DNA of 64,000 nucleotides from Pseudomonadales bacterium (GCA_024234855.1 JACKNN010000006.1:186001-250000), one strand, 5' to 3'. Counted from the stretch's first letter, positions 18,031 to 27,217 are shown. The notes: a model not told the origin generated them from the letters alone. A program made the numbers and translations.

Positions 18031-20241
18031 ATGCAGGGGCGCCAGCTTGTGACCGAACCCCAGTTCTGGCTGGCACCGATCGCCGCCCTCTGTGCGTTGC
18101 TGTTCGCCGGCCTGTTTTTCCGTGAGATGCACCGCCAGGACGCCGGCACTGAACTGATGCGCCGGATCGGCGGGCACGTGCGTCAGGGCGCAATGGCCTA
18201 CCTGCGGCAGCAGTACCGCGTCATGGCGGTGGTGTTCGTCGCGCTGGCGGCGTTGTTCGCGTTACTGGCCTGGGGCTTTGCCCTGCAGAACCCCTGGCTG
18301 CCCCTGACGTTTCTGGGCGGTGGTCTGTTCTCGGCGCTGGCCGGTTATGTCGGTATGCAGACGGCGACCCTGGCCTCCACCCGCACGGCGGCGGCGGCCC
18401 GCAGCTCCCTGGCGCAGAGCCTGCGGGTGGCTTTTCGCAGCGGTGCGGTGATTGGCCTGGCGGTGGTCGGGCTGGGCCTGGCCAATTGCGTGGGCTGGTT
18501 TTTGCTGGTCAATTGGCTGACGCCGGCATCGACGGACAGCTATCGCCTGGTGCTGGTCACCACCACGGTGCTGACCTTCAGCATGGGCGCGTCCCTGCAG
18601 GCGCTGTTCGCCCGGGTTGGCGGCGGGATCTACACCAAGGCGGCGGATGTGGGCGCCGACCTGGTGGGTAAGGTAGAAGCCGGGATTCCGGAGGACGACC
18701 CGCGCAACCCGGCCGTTATCGCCGACAATGTCGGGGACAACGTCGGCGACGTCGCCGGTATGGGGGCGGACTTGTTCGAGTCTTATTGCGGTTCGCTGCT
18801 GGCCGCCTGTGCCCTGGGTGCGGCGGCCTTCGTCGGCGACGGGGCGCTGCAGGGCAGGGCGATTACCGCGCCCTTCATGATTGCCGGGCTGGGTATCCTG
18901 GTCTCTATCGTCGGCGTCTACCTGGTGCGCACCGGGGAGGAGGCCGACCAGGGCGCGTTGCTGGGGGCCCTGTCCCGGGGGATCAATACCAGCGCCGTGC
19001 TGGTGGCGGTGTTGTCACTGCCGGCACTCCACTGGCTGGGAATGCCCAACCCCTGGGGCAGTTGGGGCGCTGTGGCGGTCGGCCTGCTGACCGGTGTCGT
19101 GATCGGACGCGCCACCGAATACGCCACCTCCGCCTCCTACCGGTCTACCCGCGGTATTGCCGCGGCGGCTGAAAGCGGCCCGGCCACTATTATCATCGTC
19201 GGCATCGGCTCCGGCATGTTGTCCACCGTGGTACCGGTGATGGCGGTGGCGGCGGGCACACTGTTCGCCTTCCTGTTCAGCGCGGGGTTCGATCCGGCCC
19301 AGGTCGCGCAGGGTCTCTACGGCGTTGCCATCGCGGCGGTGGGCATGTTATCCACCCTTGGCATAACCCTGGCCAGTGACGCCTACGGGCCCATCGCCGA
19401 CAATGCCGGCGGCAATGCCGAAATGAGTGGCCTCGGTCCCGAGGTGCGTGCGCGCACCGATGCGCTGGACTCCCTGGGCAATACCACCGCCGCCACTGGC
19501 AAGGGTTTTGCCATAGGCTCGGCGGCGTTGACAGCCCTGGCGCTGATCGCTTCCTACCTGGAAGTGGTGCGGATCGAGCTGCTGCAGGCCGGCCACACTG
19601 TGCTCAGCCTGGGCCATGGCGTCGAGGTGGCCACGCGGGGGGCGGGCCTTGCGGATTTCATGGTGTATTACGACGTGACACTGCTGAACCCGGTAGTGCT
19701 TGTCGCCCTGTTTATCGGCTCGATGTCGGCTTTTGTGTTCAGCGGGCTGACCATGCAGGCGGTGGGGCGCGCCGCCGCCCTGATGGTGGCGGAGGTGCGG
19801 CGCCAGTTCCGGGAATCGCCCGGTATCCTTGCCGGCACCGCCGAGCCGGACTACGCCCGCTGTATCGAAATATCGACACTGGGCGCCCAGCGCGAGATGA
19901 TCCTGCCGTCCTGCATTGCGGTGTTCGCGCCGGTGGCGGTAAGCCTGTTGCTGGGGGTTGCCGGGGTGATCGGCCTGCTGGTGGGGGGGCTGTGCACCGG
20001 CTTCGTGATGGCTGTTTTCCTGTCCAACGCCGGCGGCGCATGGGATAACGCCAAGAAGTATATAGAGGCTGGACAGCACGGCGGCAAGGGCTCGTCGGCC
20101 CACCGGGCGGCGGTGATCGGCGATACCGTGGGCGACCCGTTCAAGGATACCTCGGGCCCCAGCCTGAATATCCTGATCAAGCTGATGAGTATTATCGCCA
20201 TCTCTGTCGCCGGCCTGGCGGTGTCATTCAGTCTCGTCTAG
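18031..20241 (+). CDS. hppA: Membrane-bound proton/sodium-pumping pyrophosphatase
   Basis: A 736-residue polytopic protein that hydrolyses pyrophosphate and pumps ions. The substrate site DNVGDNVGDVAGMGADLFES is near residue 232, and the C-terminal site includes GDTVGDPFKDTSGPSLN. The K+-dependence region reads GNTTAATGKG near 485; Ala rather than Lys there marks K+-dependent enzymes in the known family. The Glu in LFESY matches the position found in Na+-pumping members. A K+-dependent, possibly Na+-pumping enzyme is thus inferred. The start is uncertain: a GTG at 18049 with an AGGGG site is a good alternative. Confidence 0.94.
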   Translation: MQGRQLVTEPQFWLAPIAALCALLFAGLFFREMHRQDAGTELMRRIGGHVRQGAMAYLRQQYRVMAVVFVALAALFALLAWGFALQNPWLPLTFLGGGLFSALAGYVGMQTATLASTRTAAAARSSLAQSLRVAFRSGAVIGLAVVGLGLANCVGWFLLVNWLTPASTDSYRLVLVTTTVLTFSMGASLQALFARVGGGIYTKAADVGADLVGKVEAGIPEDDPRNPAVIADNVGDNVGDVAGMGADLFESYCGSLLAACALGAAAFVGDGALQGRAITAPFMIAGLGILVSIVGVYLVRTGEEADQGALLGALSRGINTSAVLVAVLSLPALHWLGMPNPWGSWGAVAVGLLTGVVIGRATEYATSASYRSTRGIAAAAESGPATIIIVGIGSGMLSTVVPVMAVAAGTLFAFLFSAGFDPAQVAQGLYGVAIAAVGMLSTLGITLASDAYGPIADNAGGNAEMSGLGPEVRARTDALDSLGNTTAATGKGFAIGSAALTALALIASYLEVVRIELLQAGHTVLSLGHGVEVATRGAGLADFMVYYDVTLLNPVVLVALFIGSMSAFVFSGLTMQAVGRAAALMVAEVRRQFRESPGILAGTAEPDYARCIEISTLGAQREMILPSCIAVFAPVAVSLLLGVAGVIGLLVGGLCTGFVMAVFLSNAGGAWDNAKKYIEAGQHGGKGSSAHRAAVIGDTVGDPFKDTSGPSLNILIKLMSIIAISVAGLAVSFSLV

Positions 20242-20262
20242 TCGCGGCCCGGCCTGGCCAGG

Positions 20263-21282
20263 CTAGAATGGGTCGGTCAGGCTGACGCCGATGCCGATGC
20301 GGTTGGTGCTTTCGTCATAGTCGATCAGGCTCTCGCCGTAGCCGTTGAAGTACTGGATGTAACCGCTGAAACGCTCGCTGAGCGGGAAGGTCCAGTCCAG
20401 CTGGATGGCGCCCTTGTTGTCGCTGCTCAGGTTGTTGCGGAAGGTGAAGCCGAGGGTGTACTCGGGCCACTTCCAGATGCCCTGCAGCTGGCCGTTGCCC
20501 ATATACTTGTCGATATCGGGATTGTCGTCGTCTTTTTTCCGCTCGGGAACCCGGTACCAGGCGCTGGCTTCGAGCGAGAAGTTCCGGTGTTCGAACAGGG
20601 CGCTGCCGATCAGCCGGTTCCAGCTCCTGGACTCGGGTTTGGAGCTGCCGTTGGACTGGTGGTTGAAGCTGATATCCAGCCGGGTATTGTGGACGCCCAT
20701 GAAATGCCAGTCGTTGGGGATGCTCAGGATCAGCTCAGGCTCGTAGTCGACCTCCCGGAACGGCGCCGAGGCGTCGGTGTTGTAGACCTGCCACCAGTTT
20801 TCCTGGGTATAGGCGCCCCACAGGTCTATGTCCTGGCCGAGAATGTTCTGCCAGATAATCGCCTTGAAGCTGATCTGGAACTTCGCCTCCGCCTGGTCCA
20901 TGCCCGTGCCCGGGTGCTGCTCCCGCCAGGCCTCCTCGTTGATATTGCTGTTGTAGGTCAGCGGCAGCAGGTAGTTGCGGTTGTGGGAGATGATCACAAA
21001 GCGCTTGTTGGCGTAGGCCTTTTCATCCATCTTGCGCGGTGAGATGAACCCGTCATCCGCAGTGGCGATGCTGGCGGGCATCGTGGCCGGCACTGCAACC
21101 GGTGGGGTCTGGTCCGGTGCCGGCGGGTGACTGCTCGCGCGCCCGGCCAGGGCATCGTAACAGGTGAGCCGGGCGCCGTCGTCCACCAGCCGGGCGCAGT
21201 CTGCCAGGGACGAATTCTCCGCCGCCACGCGGGCGCCGACAGTGGCAAGCATCGCCGCCAGTAGAACCTGGTACTTCATCAA
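20263..21282 (-). CDS. pldA: Outer-membrane phospholipase A
   Basis: A 339-residue exported protein. The signal peptide ends near ARVAA; a linker with a Cys pair and a Pro-rich stretch (about 30-75) precedes the barrel. The catalytic motif NHQSNG (His and Ser of OMPLA) is near residue 208, and the barrel contains the expected NNLSSDNKGAIQLDWT strand. It ends in Phe. OMPLA removes acyl chains from phospholipids misplaced in the outer leaflet when the membrane is disturbed. The N-terminal extension before the barrel is longer than in E. coli PldA. It is divergent from the next lipoprotein gene. Confidence 0.9.
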   Translation of the reverse strand: MMKYQVLLAAMLATVGARVAAENSSLADCARLVDDGARLTCYDALAGRASSHPPAPDQTPPVAVPATMPASIATADDGFISPRKMDEKAYANKRFVIISHNRNYLLPLTYNSNINEEAWREQHPGTGMDQAEAKFQISFKAIIWQNILGQDIDLWGAYTQENWWQVYNTDASAPFREVDYEPELILSIPNDWHFMGVHNTRLDISFNHQSNGSSKPESRSWNRLIGSALFEHRNFSLEASAWYRVPERKKDDDNPDIDKYMGNGQLQGIWKWPEYTLGFTFRNNLSSDNKGAIQLDWTFPLSERFSGYIQYFNGYGESLIDYDESTNRIGIGVSLTDPF

Positions 21283-21412
21283 GCTCCCTCCCTAAGGGGT
21301 TACTGTACCCGCTTCCCGCGCGCCAGGGTAATCCGCCCGCGCCTTGCCGGCGCATCGCTTATTTTTGCCTTACACCGGCCCCGGTGCCCCGGCATCTTGC
21401 TAGAATCGCCCC

Positions 21413-22090
21413 ATGCGAATCGCCCAAGTGCTCATCCCCGTCCTGTTGATCGCCCTGCTTGGCGCCTGCGGCGGCTACGAGATCAAAAACCTTGCCAAAT
21501 CCGATATCGACCTGGTGGCGGACGAGTTTATCGCGGAAAGCCGCCGGGAAGTGCGGGAGTTGCTGGTGAAGCTGTACAAGCGCAACCCGGACCAGCTGGC
21601 CATTATTCCCGGCATGACGGTCGAGGGCCGGTTGGCCCAGCTAAAAACAGCCCGCGGCGCGCTGGATTTTCCCGAACTGTATGGCCTGCAAGGCATTGAT
21701 GCGATGAACCTGACCTTCGACCCCGGCTACCGCGGGGACCGGGTCTTCGCCCTGGTGGTCGGGTTGGGCGGTATGTTGCGCCAGGCCTACAGCTTCAAGC
21801 CGGAGCTGTTTGTACACGACCGGCTCAATGGGCCGGCGCTGCTGACCAGTGCCCGCAACGTGGAGATTCTGCTGTGGAAGCTCAAGCATACCCGGCGCCC
21901 GAGCGGAGAGCCCTACCTGGTGACCTACGAGTACCGGGGTGTTATCGACAACCTGAGTTTCGAGCGCCTGTTCGGCAAGCTGATCGTCCTGCAGGAAATG
22001 ATGGCGCGCATTGCCGGCGATTCCGATGACCGGGCTGTGAATTCGGCCGTGCATGCCGTCTCCTCGGTTTTTTTGCCGCTGCCGGTCTGA
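21413..22090 (+). CDS. Lipoprotein of unknown function
   Basis: A 225-residue protein with a clear lipoprotein signal: MRIAQVLIPVLLIALLGAC, lipobox LGAC with Cys19. The mature part begins with a helical stretch (SDIDLVADEFIAESRREV) and has a central GDRVFALVVGLGGMLRQAYS region. No family is recognised beyond that. It is read on the + strand after pldA (divergent) and before a hydrolase-MlaA group. A role in the outer membrane is inferred from the lipobox only. Confidence 0.75.
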   Translation: MRIAQVLIPVLLIALLGACGGYEIKNLAKSDIDLVADEFIAESRREVRELLVKLYKRNPDQLAIIPGMTVEGRLAQLKTARGALDFPELYGLQGIDAMNLTFDPGYRGDRVFALVVGLGGMLRQAYSFKPELFVHDRLNGPALLTSARNVEILLWKLKHTRRPSGEPYLVTYEYRGVIDNLSFERLFGKLIVLQEMMARIAGDSDDRAVNSAVHAVSSVFLPLPV

Positions 22091-22106
22091 CGCTGGCGGG
22101 CCAGCG
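22091..22106 (+). other. Hairpin directly after lipoprotein stop codon
   Basis: CGCTGG-CGGG-CCAGCG forms a perfect six-pair stem starting one base after the stop at 22090. No T-run follows, so it may only protect the 3' end. Confidence 0.3.
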
Positions 22107-22128
22107 CAGGAACACCGGTGACAATGAA

Positions 22129-22148
22129 GGCGGCCCCGGCGGGCCGCC
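22129..22148 (+). terminator. GC-rich hairpin, possible terminator
   Basis: GGCGGCCC-CGGC-GGGCCGCC is a perfect eight-pair stem with a four-base loop, 38 bases after the lipoprotein stop. The downstream GGCGGTTCTATTT is only weakly T-rich, so termination is a guess. Confidence 0.4.
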
Positions 22149-22247
22149 GGCGGTTCTATTTGCCGGGTACGGGTAAGATAACGGATGATTTAGCCGAAAT
22201 TTCGTGCCAGAATGCCGGCTCGCTCTGGGGATATTTCTGGACTTCAT

Positions 22248-23543
22248 GTGACTATCGCAAACGTATTGCAGCGCTCCCTCGCGGGGCTTTGCCTGTTGTT
22301 ACTGGCCACCTTCGCATCCGCAACCGTAACTGTCGAAAACTACGGCTACCCGATCAAGGACCGCTTCGTCGCCACGGTGGTGGGCACGCCCGAGGGCTAC
22401 GAGGCGAAGCTGCCGAAAGAGATTCCGACCAAGAAGCGCTGGCTCAACGTGTTCCCCGAGCGCCATCTGCCCGACCTGATCTGGTACGGCCAGGAAATGA
22501 TCTACTCGGAAACCCTGCAGGACCATCCCGCGCCCCTCATATTCCTGATTGCCGGCACCGGTGCAGCCTATAACGGCGGCAAAAACGTCAACATGGCCAG
22601 GGCCTTTTACAAGGCGGGTTTTCACGTTGTGTCCCTGTCCTCGCCTACCTTCCCCAACTTCGTGACCTCGGCCTCCACCACCGGGGTAGTGGGCCACTCC
22701 GAGAAGGATGCCGAAGACCTTTACCGGGTCATGGAGATGATCTGGAAACGGCTCGATGGCAAGATCGACGTCACCTCCTTTAACCTGACCGGCTACAGCC
22801 TGGGCGCGTTCAACTCCGCCTACGTGGCAAAGCTGGATGAGGAGCGCAAGTCCTTCAATTTCCGCAAGGTATTGTTGATCAACCCGCCCGTGTCCCTGTA
22901 CAGCTCTATTTCCCTGCTGGACCGGATGGTCGAGAACATCCCGGGCGGGGAGGACAATTTCAACGAGTTCTTCGACAAACTCGTCAAGGCCTTCAGCAAG
23001 ATCTACAAGGAAGAGGACGATATAGGCGGCGACTTCCTGTACCAGGCGTACAAGGCAATGGACCTGAAGGATGAGGAACTGGCCGCCCTGATCGGTGTCT
23101 CTTTCCGTATGTCCTCCGGCTCGCTGGTGTTTACCTCCGATGTCATGACCGATTTTGGCTACGTCAAGCCGAAAGGCCTGGTTCTGGACCGCTATGCTGA
23201 CCTCACTGTCTACAACCAGGTGATGAGTCGGCTCGGCTTCACCGACTACTACCACGACTTCTTTTATCCGTTCTACAAGGCGGACTACCCCGATATGTCC
23301 CGGGACGAATTTATCAGCGCCATCAGCCTCAGGGAGATTGCCGACTACCTGCGCAATTCGCCCAAGATTACCGTTATGCACAACCAGAACGATGTGATTC
23401 TGGAGCCCGGTGAAATCGAGTTTTTCAATGAGGTGTTCGGTGATCGGGCCACCATTTATCCCTACGGCGGCCACTGCGGCAATATGAACTATACCGAGAA
23501 CGTGGCCCATATGGTGGCGACATTTACCGAGGGGGCACAGTAA
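22248..23543 (+). CDS. Exported alpha/beta-hydrolase-fold protein next to mlaA
   Basis: About 431 residues from the GTG chosen at 22248; an ATG 36 bases upstream is possible but sits before the signal peptide (LAGLCLLLLATFASA). The fold is alpha/beta hydrolase: a PAPLIFLIAGTGAAYNGGKN strand/oxyanion region, a nucleophile elbow GYSLGAF, an acid candidate in HNQNDVILEPGE and a His in GGHCGN near the end. A periplasmic esterase or lipase is inferred. It overlaps the mlaA start by one base (TAATG), strongly suggesting joint function in envelope lipid handling. Similar proteins are sometimes mislabelled as kinases; no kinase motif is present. Confidence 0.8.
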   Translation: MTIANVLQRSLAGLCLLLLATFASATVTVENYGYPIKDRFVATVVGTPEGYEAKLPKEIPTKKRWLNVFPERHLPDLIWYGQEMIYSETLQDHPAPLIFLIAGTGAAYNGGKNVNMARAFYKAGFHVVSLSSPTFPNFVTSASTTGVVGHSEKDAEDLYRVMEMIWKRLDGKIDVTSFNLTGYSLGAFNSAYVAKLDEERKSFNFRKVLLINPPVSLYSSISLLDRMVENIPGGEDNFNEFFDKLVKAFSKIYKEEDDIGGDFLYQAYKAMDLKDEELAALIGVSFRMSSGSLVFTSDVMTDFGYVKPKGLVLDRYADLTVYNQVMSRLGFTDYYHDFFYPFYKADYPDMSRDEFISAISLREIADYLRNSPKITVMHNQNDVILEPGEIEFFNEVFGDRATIYPYGGHCGNMNYTENVAHMVATFTEGAQ

Positions 23544-24328
23544 TGAAGCACAGTTTCCTGCGCGGTTCCCTGCTCCTCCTCGCCCTGCTGGTTGGCGGCT
23601 GTGCCAGCGGCCCGCAGTCGCTGCCGCATGCCGATTCTCAGGACGAAAGCCAGGCTCAACCGGCGAACTATCCTGAGCCGGTATTCGCCGCCAACCGTAT
23701 CGTACCGGCTGGCAGCATCTCCATTACAACGGTTTATGACCCCTGGGAGGGCATGAACAAGCGCATCTACAACTTCAACTATCATTTCGACCAGTGGGTG
23801 TTCCTGCCCGTGGTCCGGGGCTGGAAAGCGGTGGTCCCGAGCCCCGCTCGCACCGGTGTTCACAACTTCTTTGAGAATTTCAGGGACGTGCGCACCATGG
23901 CCAACTCCATCCTGCAGGCCAGCCCGACCAAGCTGGCCCAGAGCACGGGACGCGTGCTCATCAACAGTACCATTGGCCTGTTCGGCCTGATCGACGTCGC
24001 CACCAGCATGGGCATGCCCAAGCCCGACGAGGACTTCGGCCAGACCCTCGGTCATTGGGGGGTAGGCACCGGACCCTACCTGGTGCTGCCATTGCTGGGG
24101 CCTTCCAACCTCCGCGATGGTCTGGGCGAGCTCCCGGACCTGGTCTTGCAGAACTATATCCAGGGGGATCTGCTGGCCAAGCCCCTGCGAGCCACCGCCT
24201 TCCTGTTTGACAGTATCGATACCCGGGCCAATACCTCCTTCCGGTACTATGAAACCGGCTCCGCTTTCGAGTACCAGACGGTGCGTTGGTTGTATACCAC
24301 CAAGCGCGAACTTGACGTAGAAAAGTAA
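23543..24328 (+). CDS. mlaA: MlaA (VacJ) lipoprotein
   Basis: A 261-residue lipoprotein: signal MKHSFLRGSLLLLALLVGGC, lipobox VGGC. MlaA family motifs follow: YDPWEGMNKRIYNFN near residue 70, VHNFFENFRDV near 110, and GVGTGPYLVLPLLGPSNLRD near 175. MlaA removes mislocalised phospholipid from the outer membrane and passes it to MlaC and the MlaFEDB transporter. Those partners are not in the window. Its start overlaps the hydrolase stop, and an ABC binding protein follows 12 bases later, an unusual partner set for mlaA. Confidence 0.94.
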   Translation: MKHSFLRGSLLLLALLVGGCASGPQSLPHADSQDESQAQPANYPEPVFAANRIVPAGSISITTVYDPWEGMNKRIYNFNYHFDQWVFLPVVRGWKAVVPSPARTGVHNFFENFRDVRTMANSILQASPTKLAQSTGRVLINSTIGLFGLIDVATSMGMPKPDEDFGQTLGHWGVGTGPYLVLPLLGPSNLRDGLGELPDLVLQNYIQGDLLAKPLRATAFLFDSIDTRANTSFRYYETGSAFEYQTVRWLYTTKRELDVEK

Positions 24329-24340
24329 TCGGGGACCACT

Positions 24341-25492
24341 GTGATCCGTAAACTGCTCCTTACCCTTTGTACCCTTGCCCTCACCCTGGCGGCGTCGGCC
24401 TATGCTGTTGAACCCATCAGGATTGGCACCACACAGTCCCTGACCGGCCCCCTGGCGGAATACGGTACCAACCAGTTGCGCGGCCTGCAGATGTGGGCGG
24501 GCGATGTTAATGCCCGCGGCGAGTTGCTGGGACGCCCGGTGGAAATTGTTTACTATGATGACGGCTCCAACCCGGCGCGCAGCGCTGAGCTCTACCAGAA
24601 GCTGATTGTGGAGGACAAGGTCGACCTGGTGATCGGGCCCTATTCCTCTGACATTACCCTGGCGGCATCCCAGGTGGCCGAGCAACACGATTTCCCGATG
24701 CTGACCCTGGGCGCCTCCGCAGATGACATCTGGGAACAGGGTTACCGCAACATAGTCGGCCTCGACACGCCGTCCTCCCGCTACATGGATGTCGCACTGG
24801 AGAGCGCGGCTGCCCAGGGAGCCAAAACGATGGCGCTGCTCTATGGCGAGACCAAGTTTGGCCTGGATGTGGTCGGTGGTGTGCGCAGCAAGGCCGCGGA
24901 ACTGGGGATGACGATTGTCCTGGATGAGTCCGCCGACAATATCGCCGATATATCCACGATGGTGCGACACCTGGGTACCGCCAACGCCGATGTCATCATT
25001 GCCATTGCCTATATTGACGGGGCAGTCGACCTGGTTCGCGAGCTGAAGAAGGCCCGGGTGAAGCCCCGGATGCTGGTATTTGCGGTGGGCGCTTCACTGG
25101 CCGAATTTGGCCAGGAACTGCTCGGCGACGCCGAGGGTGTTAGCGGCGTGACGCAGTGGCTGCGAGGGATCCGGCTGCCGGGTGCGCAGGATTTCGCCTA
25201 TCGCTATCGCAAGCTTTACGGCTACAACCCGGGCGCTTATGCCGCCCTGGGCTACAGCGGCGGACAGGTAATGGAAGCAGCGGTACGGCTGGCCGGCACT
25301 ACCGACCACGCCGCGGTGCGCGACCAGTTACACACGATGGTGTTCAACTCCCTGCTGGGTATCTACAACGTCGACGCCGAGGGTCGCCAGGTGGGCAAGA
25401 ACAATTACCTGTTCCAGTGGCAGGGCAAGGACCGGCACCTGGTGGCGCCCACTATCGTCGCAGAGACCAAATTGATCTACCCGATGCCCTAG
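24341..25492 (+). CDS. ABC transporter periplasmic binding protein (Leu/Ile/Val type), orphan
   Basis: A 383-residue exported protein (signal to about ASAYA). It shows the type I binding-protein fold of branched-chain amino acid receptors: RIGTTQSLTGPLAEYG at the start, GRPVEIVYYDDGSNPARS near residue 65, and DLVIGPYSSDITLAAS near 95. No permease or ATPase genes lie nearby, and it follows mlaA by 12 bases, so it may be a lipid- or envelope-linked receptor rather than an amino acid importer. That is an inference from context. A GTG start with GGGGA upstream is used. Confidence 0.88.
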   Translation: MIRKLLLTLCTLALTLAASAYAVEPIRIGTTQSLTGPLAEYGTNQLRGLQMWAGDVNARGELLGRPVEIVYYDDGSNPARSAELYQKLIVEDKVDLVIGPYSSDITLAASQVAEQHDFPMLTLGASADDIWEQGYRNIVGLDTPSSRYMDVALESAAAQGAKTMALLYGETKFGLDVVGGVRSKAAELGMTIVLDESADNIADISTMVRHLGTANADVIIAIAYIDGAVDLVRELKKARVKPRMLVFAVGASLAEFGQELLGDAEGVSGVTQWLRGIRLPGAQDFAYRYRKLYGYNPGAYAALGYSGGQVMEAAVRLAGTTDHAAVRDQLHTMVFNSLLGIYNVDAEGRQVGKNNYLFQWQGKDRHLVAPTIVAETKLIYPMP

Positions 25493-25518
25493 CGCATCTC
25501 CGGGCCGATTTTATCCCG

Positions 25519-25536
25519 CCCGGGGTATTCCCCGGG
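25519..25536 (+). terminator. Hairpin after binding-protein gene
   Basis: CCCGGGG-TATT-CCCCGGG is a perfect seven-pair stem 26 bases after the stop. There is no T-run, so it is at best a weak terminator. Confidence 0.35.
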
Positions 25537-25544
25537 TATCCCGC

Positions 25545-25782
25545 TTAAGAATTGTAACCAAGGGTCATGCCGTAGAGTTTCGGCTCTATCGGGAATACGT
25601 TGGTAAACAATCCCTATGGTGAACCGCAGTTTCTCGCTCAGCTCGTAAAAAACTCGCCGAAGGCCGCCGTGGAGTCCCGTTCCCGGTTCTTGGTGGTGTT
25701 GTGGAAGCTGGGACTGCCCCAGCCCCAGCCCCCGCCGGCGTCCGAGGTCGCCGTCACTCTCCACCTGACCGAGTCACTCCCA
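25545..25782 (-). pseudogene. Decayed TonB-dependent receptor fragment
   Basis: Reading leftward gives pieces of a receptor in different frames. One frame has VRWRVTATSDAGGG and later RDSTAAFGEFF, a typical mid-barrel strand pattern; a second continues YELSEKLRFTI; a third gives GLFTNVFPIEPKLYGMTLGY-N-S and a stop at 25545-25547, typical of a receptor's last strand. So two frameshifts and an internal deletion joining mid-barrel to C-terminus are needed. The piece is cut off at its 5' side by the IS-like end at 25783-25832. The family identity is my reading of strand patterns. Confidence 0.55.
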
Positions 25783-25832
25783 GGGGCATTTCTGAATTGG
25801 TCAAAAGGGGACATTTCTGAACTGGGTTGACA
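25783..25832. repeat. IS-like end with two direct repeats
   Basis: Two copies of a repeat, GGGGCATTTCTGAATTGG (25783-25800) and GGGGACATTTCTGAACTGG (25807-25825), then GTTGACA. Read on the other strand it begins TGTCAACC with repeats of CAGAAATGTCCCC, the style of ends of some IS elements with multiple terminal repeats. No transposase or second end is visible. It abuts the receptor pseudogene, so it looks like a solo scar. Confidence 0.45.
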
Positions 25833-25943
25833 TTGGCGGCAGCGCGGATCGGGCGGCCGGCACGAAATACTGGACTTATTGCCGGACCGGGATTTTCGCC
25901 TTTGACTCTGTGGTAGTCTGCCCGGACAGGGGAGAATAGGTTA

Positions 25944-27131
25944 ATGGGGCATCACCAACCCGCCGCGGATCGAACAGCGCTGGTACTGACAGGCGGCGGC
26001 GCCCGGGCCGCTTACCAGGTGGGCGTGCTCAAGGCGGCCGCCGAGTTATTGCCCAAGCGTGCCCACAATCCCTTTTCCATCATCACCGGCACTTCCGCCG
26101 GCGCCGTCAACGCCGTGGCGCTGGGAGCCTCAGCCAATAATTTCCGCCTCGCGGTCAAGAAGGTGGAGCGCATCTGGAGCAATCTCCACGTCGAGCAGGT
26201 GTACAAGGCCGGCTACCGCGATTTGTGCGGTGCGGTACTGCGGCTGGTCGCCTCGCTGTTCCACCAGGGTATCGGCCTGCGCAAACCGCTGTCCCTGCTC
26301 AACAGCGACCCGCTGGCGGAGTTGCTGTCACAAGTGATCGATTTTGGCGACCTCGAGCGGCGTCTGGAAGGCGGCCTGCTGGACGCCATTGGCGTCACCG
26401 CTTCCAGTTACGCCAGCGGCGAGTCGGTGACCTTTTACCAGAGCAACCTCGGGGGCAATATCCTGCCAGAGTGGCGGCAGGCCCGGCGTCGCGGTGTAGC
26501 CACCCGGCTGGGGATCAATCACCTGCTGGCGTCATCCGCTATTCCCACCCTGTTGCCCGCGGCCAGGATCGGCGATGCCTACTATGGTGACGGTGCCCTG
26601 CGCCAGGTCGCGCCAATCAGCGCGGCCATCCACCTGGGGGCGGAGCGCATCATGGTGGTCGGTGTCAGCGGTAACCCCAACCGGCCGCCGACGGAGTCGC
26701 ACGAGCGGCATTCCCCGTCGCTGGCCAGGATGGTCGGGCACGTATTCAACAGCGCGTTTATCGACGCGCTGGAAAATGATATGGAGCATGTGACCAGGAT
26801 CAACGAGTTGGTGGGTGTGATTCTCAACGAGAACCCCCACGCCTCTACCGGGGGACTCAAACTGGTGGATTTCCTGTGTATCAACCCGTCAGTCGAAATC
26901 AATGGGCTGGTGGCCCGGCACATGGGCAGCCTGCCCAGGGCGATGCGCAGGGTGCTCAGGATGACGGGTGCCACGCCGGCAGGTGGCGGCACCAGCATGG
27001 CCAGCTATCTGCTGTTTGAGGGCGCGTTCTGCCGTGAGCTCATCGCCTGCGGCTATCGCGACGCCATGGCCCAGGAGGAGGCACTGATGCAGTTCTTTTA
27101 CCCGCCGCGCGAGGTGATGCTGCGGGGCTGA
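25944..27131 (+). CDS. Patatin-like phospholipase
   Basis: A 395-residue protein. The oxyanion motif GGGARAAYQVGVLKA is near residue 18, the nucleophile elbow GTSAG near residue 49, and the dyad Asp in YYGDGALRQ near 215. These are the patatin catalytic Ser-Asp pair, so lipid acyl hydrolase activity is likely. There is no signal peptide; a cytoplasmic or peripheral membrane enzyme is expected. Its start follows GGGGAGAATAGGTTA. The gene stands alone between an IS scar and a K+ channel gene on the same strand. Confidence 0.9.
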   Translation: MGHHQPAADRTALVLTGGGARAAYQVGVLKAAAELLPKRAHNPFSIITGTSAGAVNAVALGASANNFRLAVKKVERIWSNLHVEQVYKAGYRDLCGAVLRLVASLFHQGIGLRKPLSLLNSDPLAELLSQVIDFGDLERRLEGGLLDAIGVTASSYASGESVTFYQSNLGGNILPEWRQARRRGVATRLGINHLLASSAIPTLLPAARIGDAYYGDGALRQVAPISAAIHLGAERIMVVGVSGNPNRPPTESHERHSPSLARMVGHVFNSAFIDALENDMEHVTRINELVGVILNENPHASTGGLKLVDFLCINPSVEINGLVARHMGSLPRAMRRVLRMTGATPAGGGTSMASYLLFEGAFCRELIACGYRDAMAQEEALMQFFYPPREVMLRG

Positions 27132-27217
27132 GGCATGTATGCCGCCAGGCTATGCTAGACTCGCACCGGGCTAAGGTAAACGCGGCCAAGGCCGCCCAAT
27201 GGAGTGGTGGGGGAGTT

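Noticed and set aside
22299..24970. Long - strand frames opposite the hydrolase, mlaA and binding-protein genes
   Set aside because: They are shadows of well-supported + strand genes.
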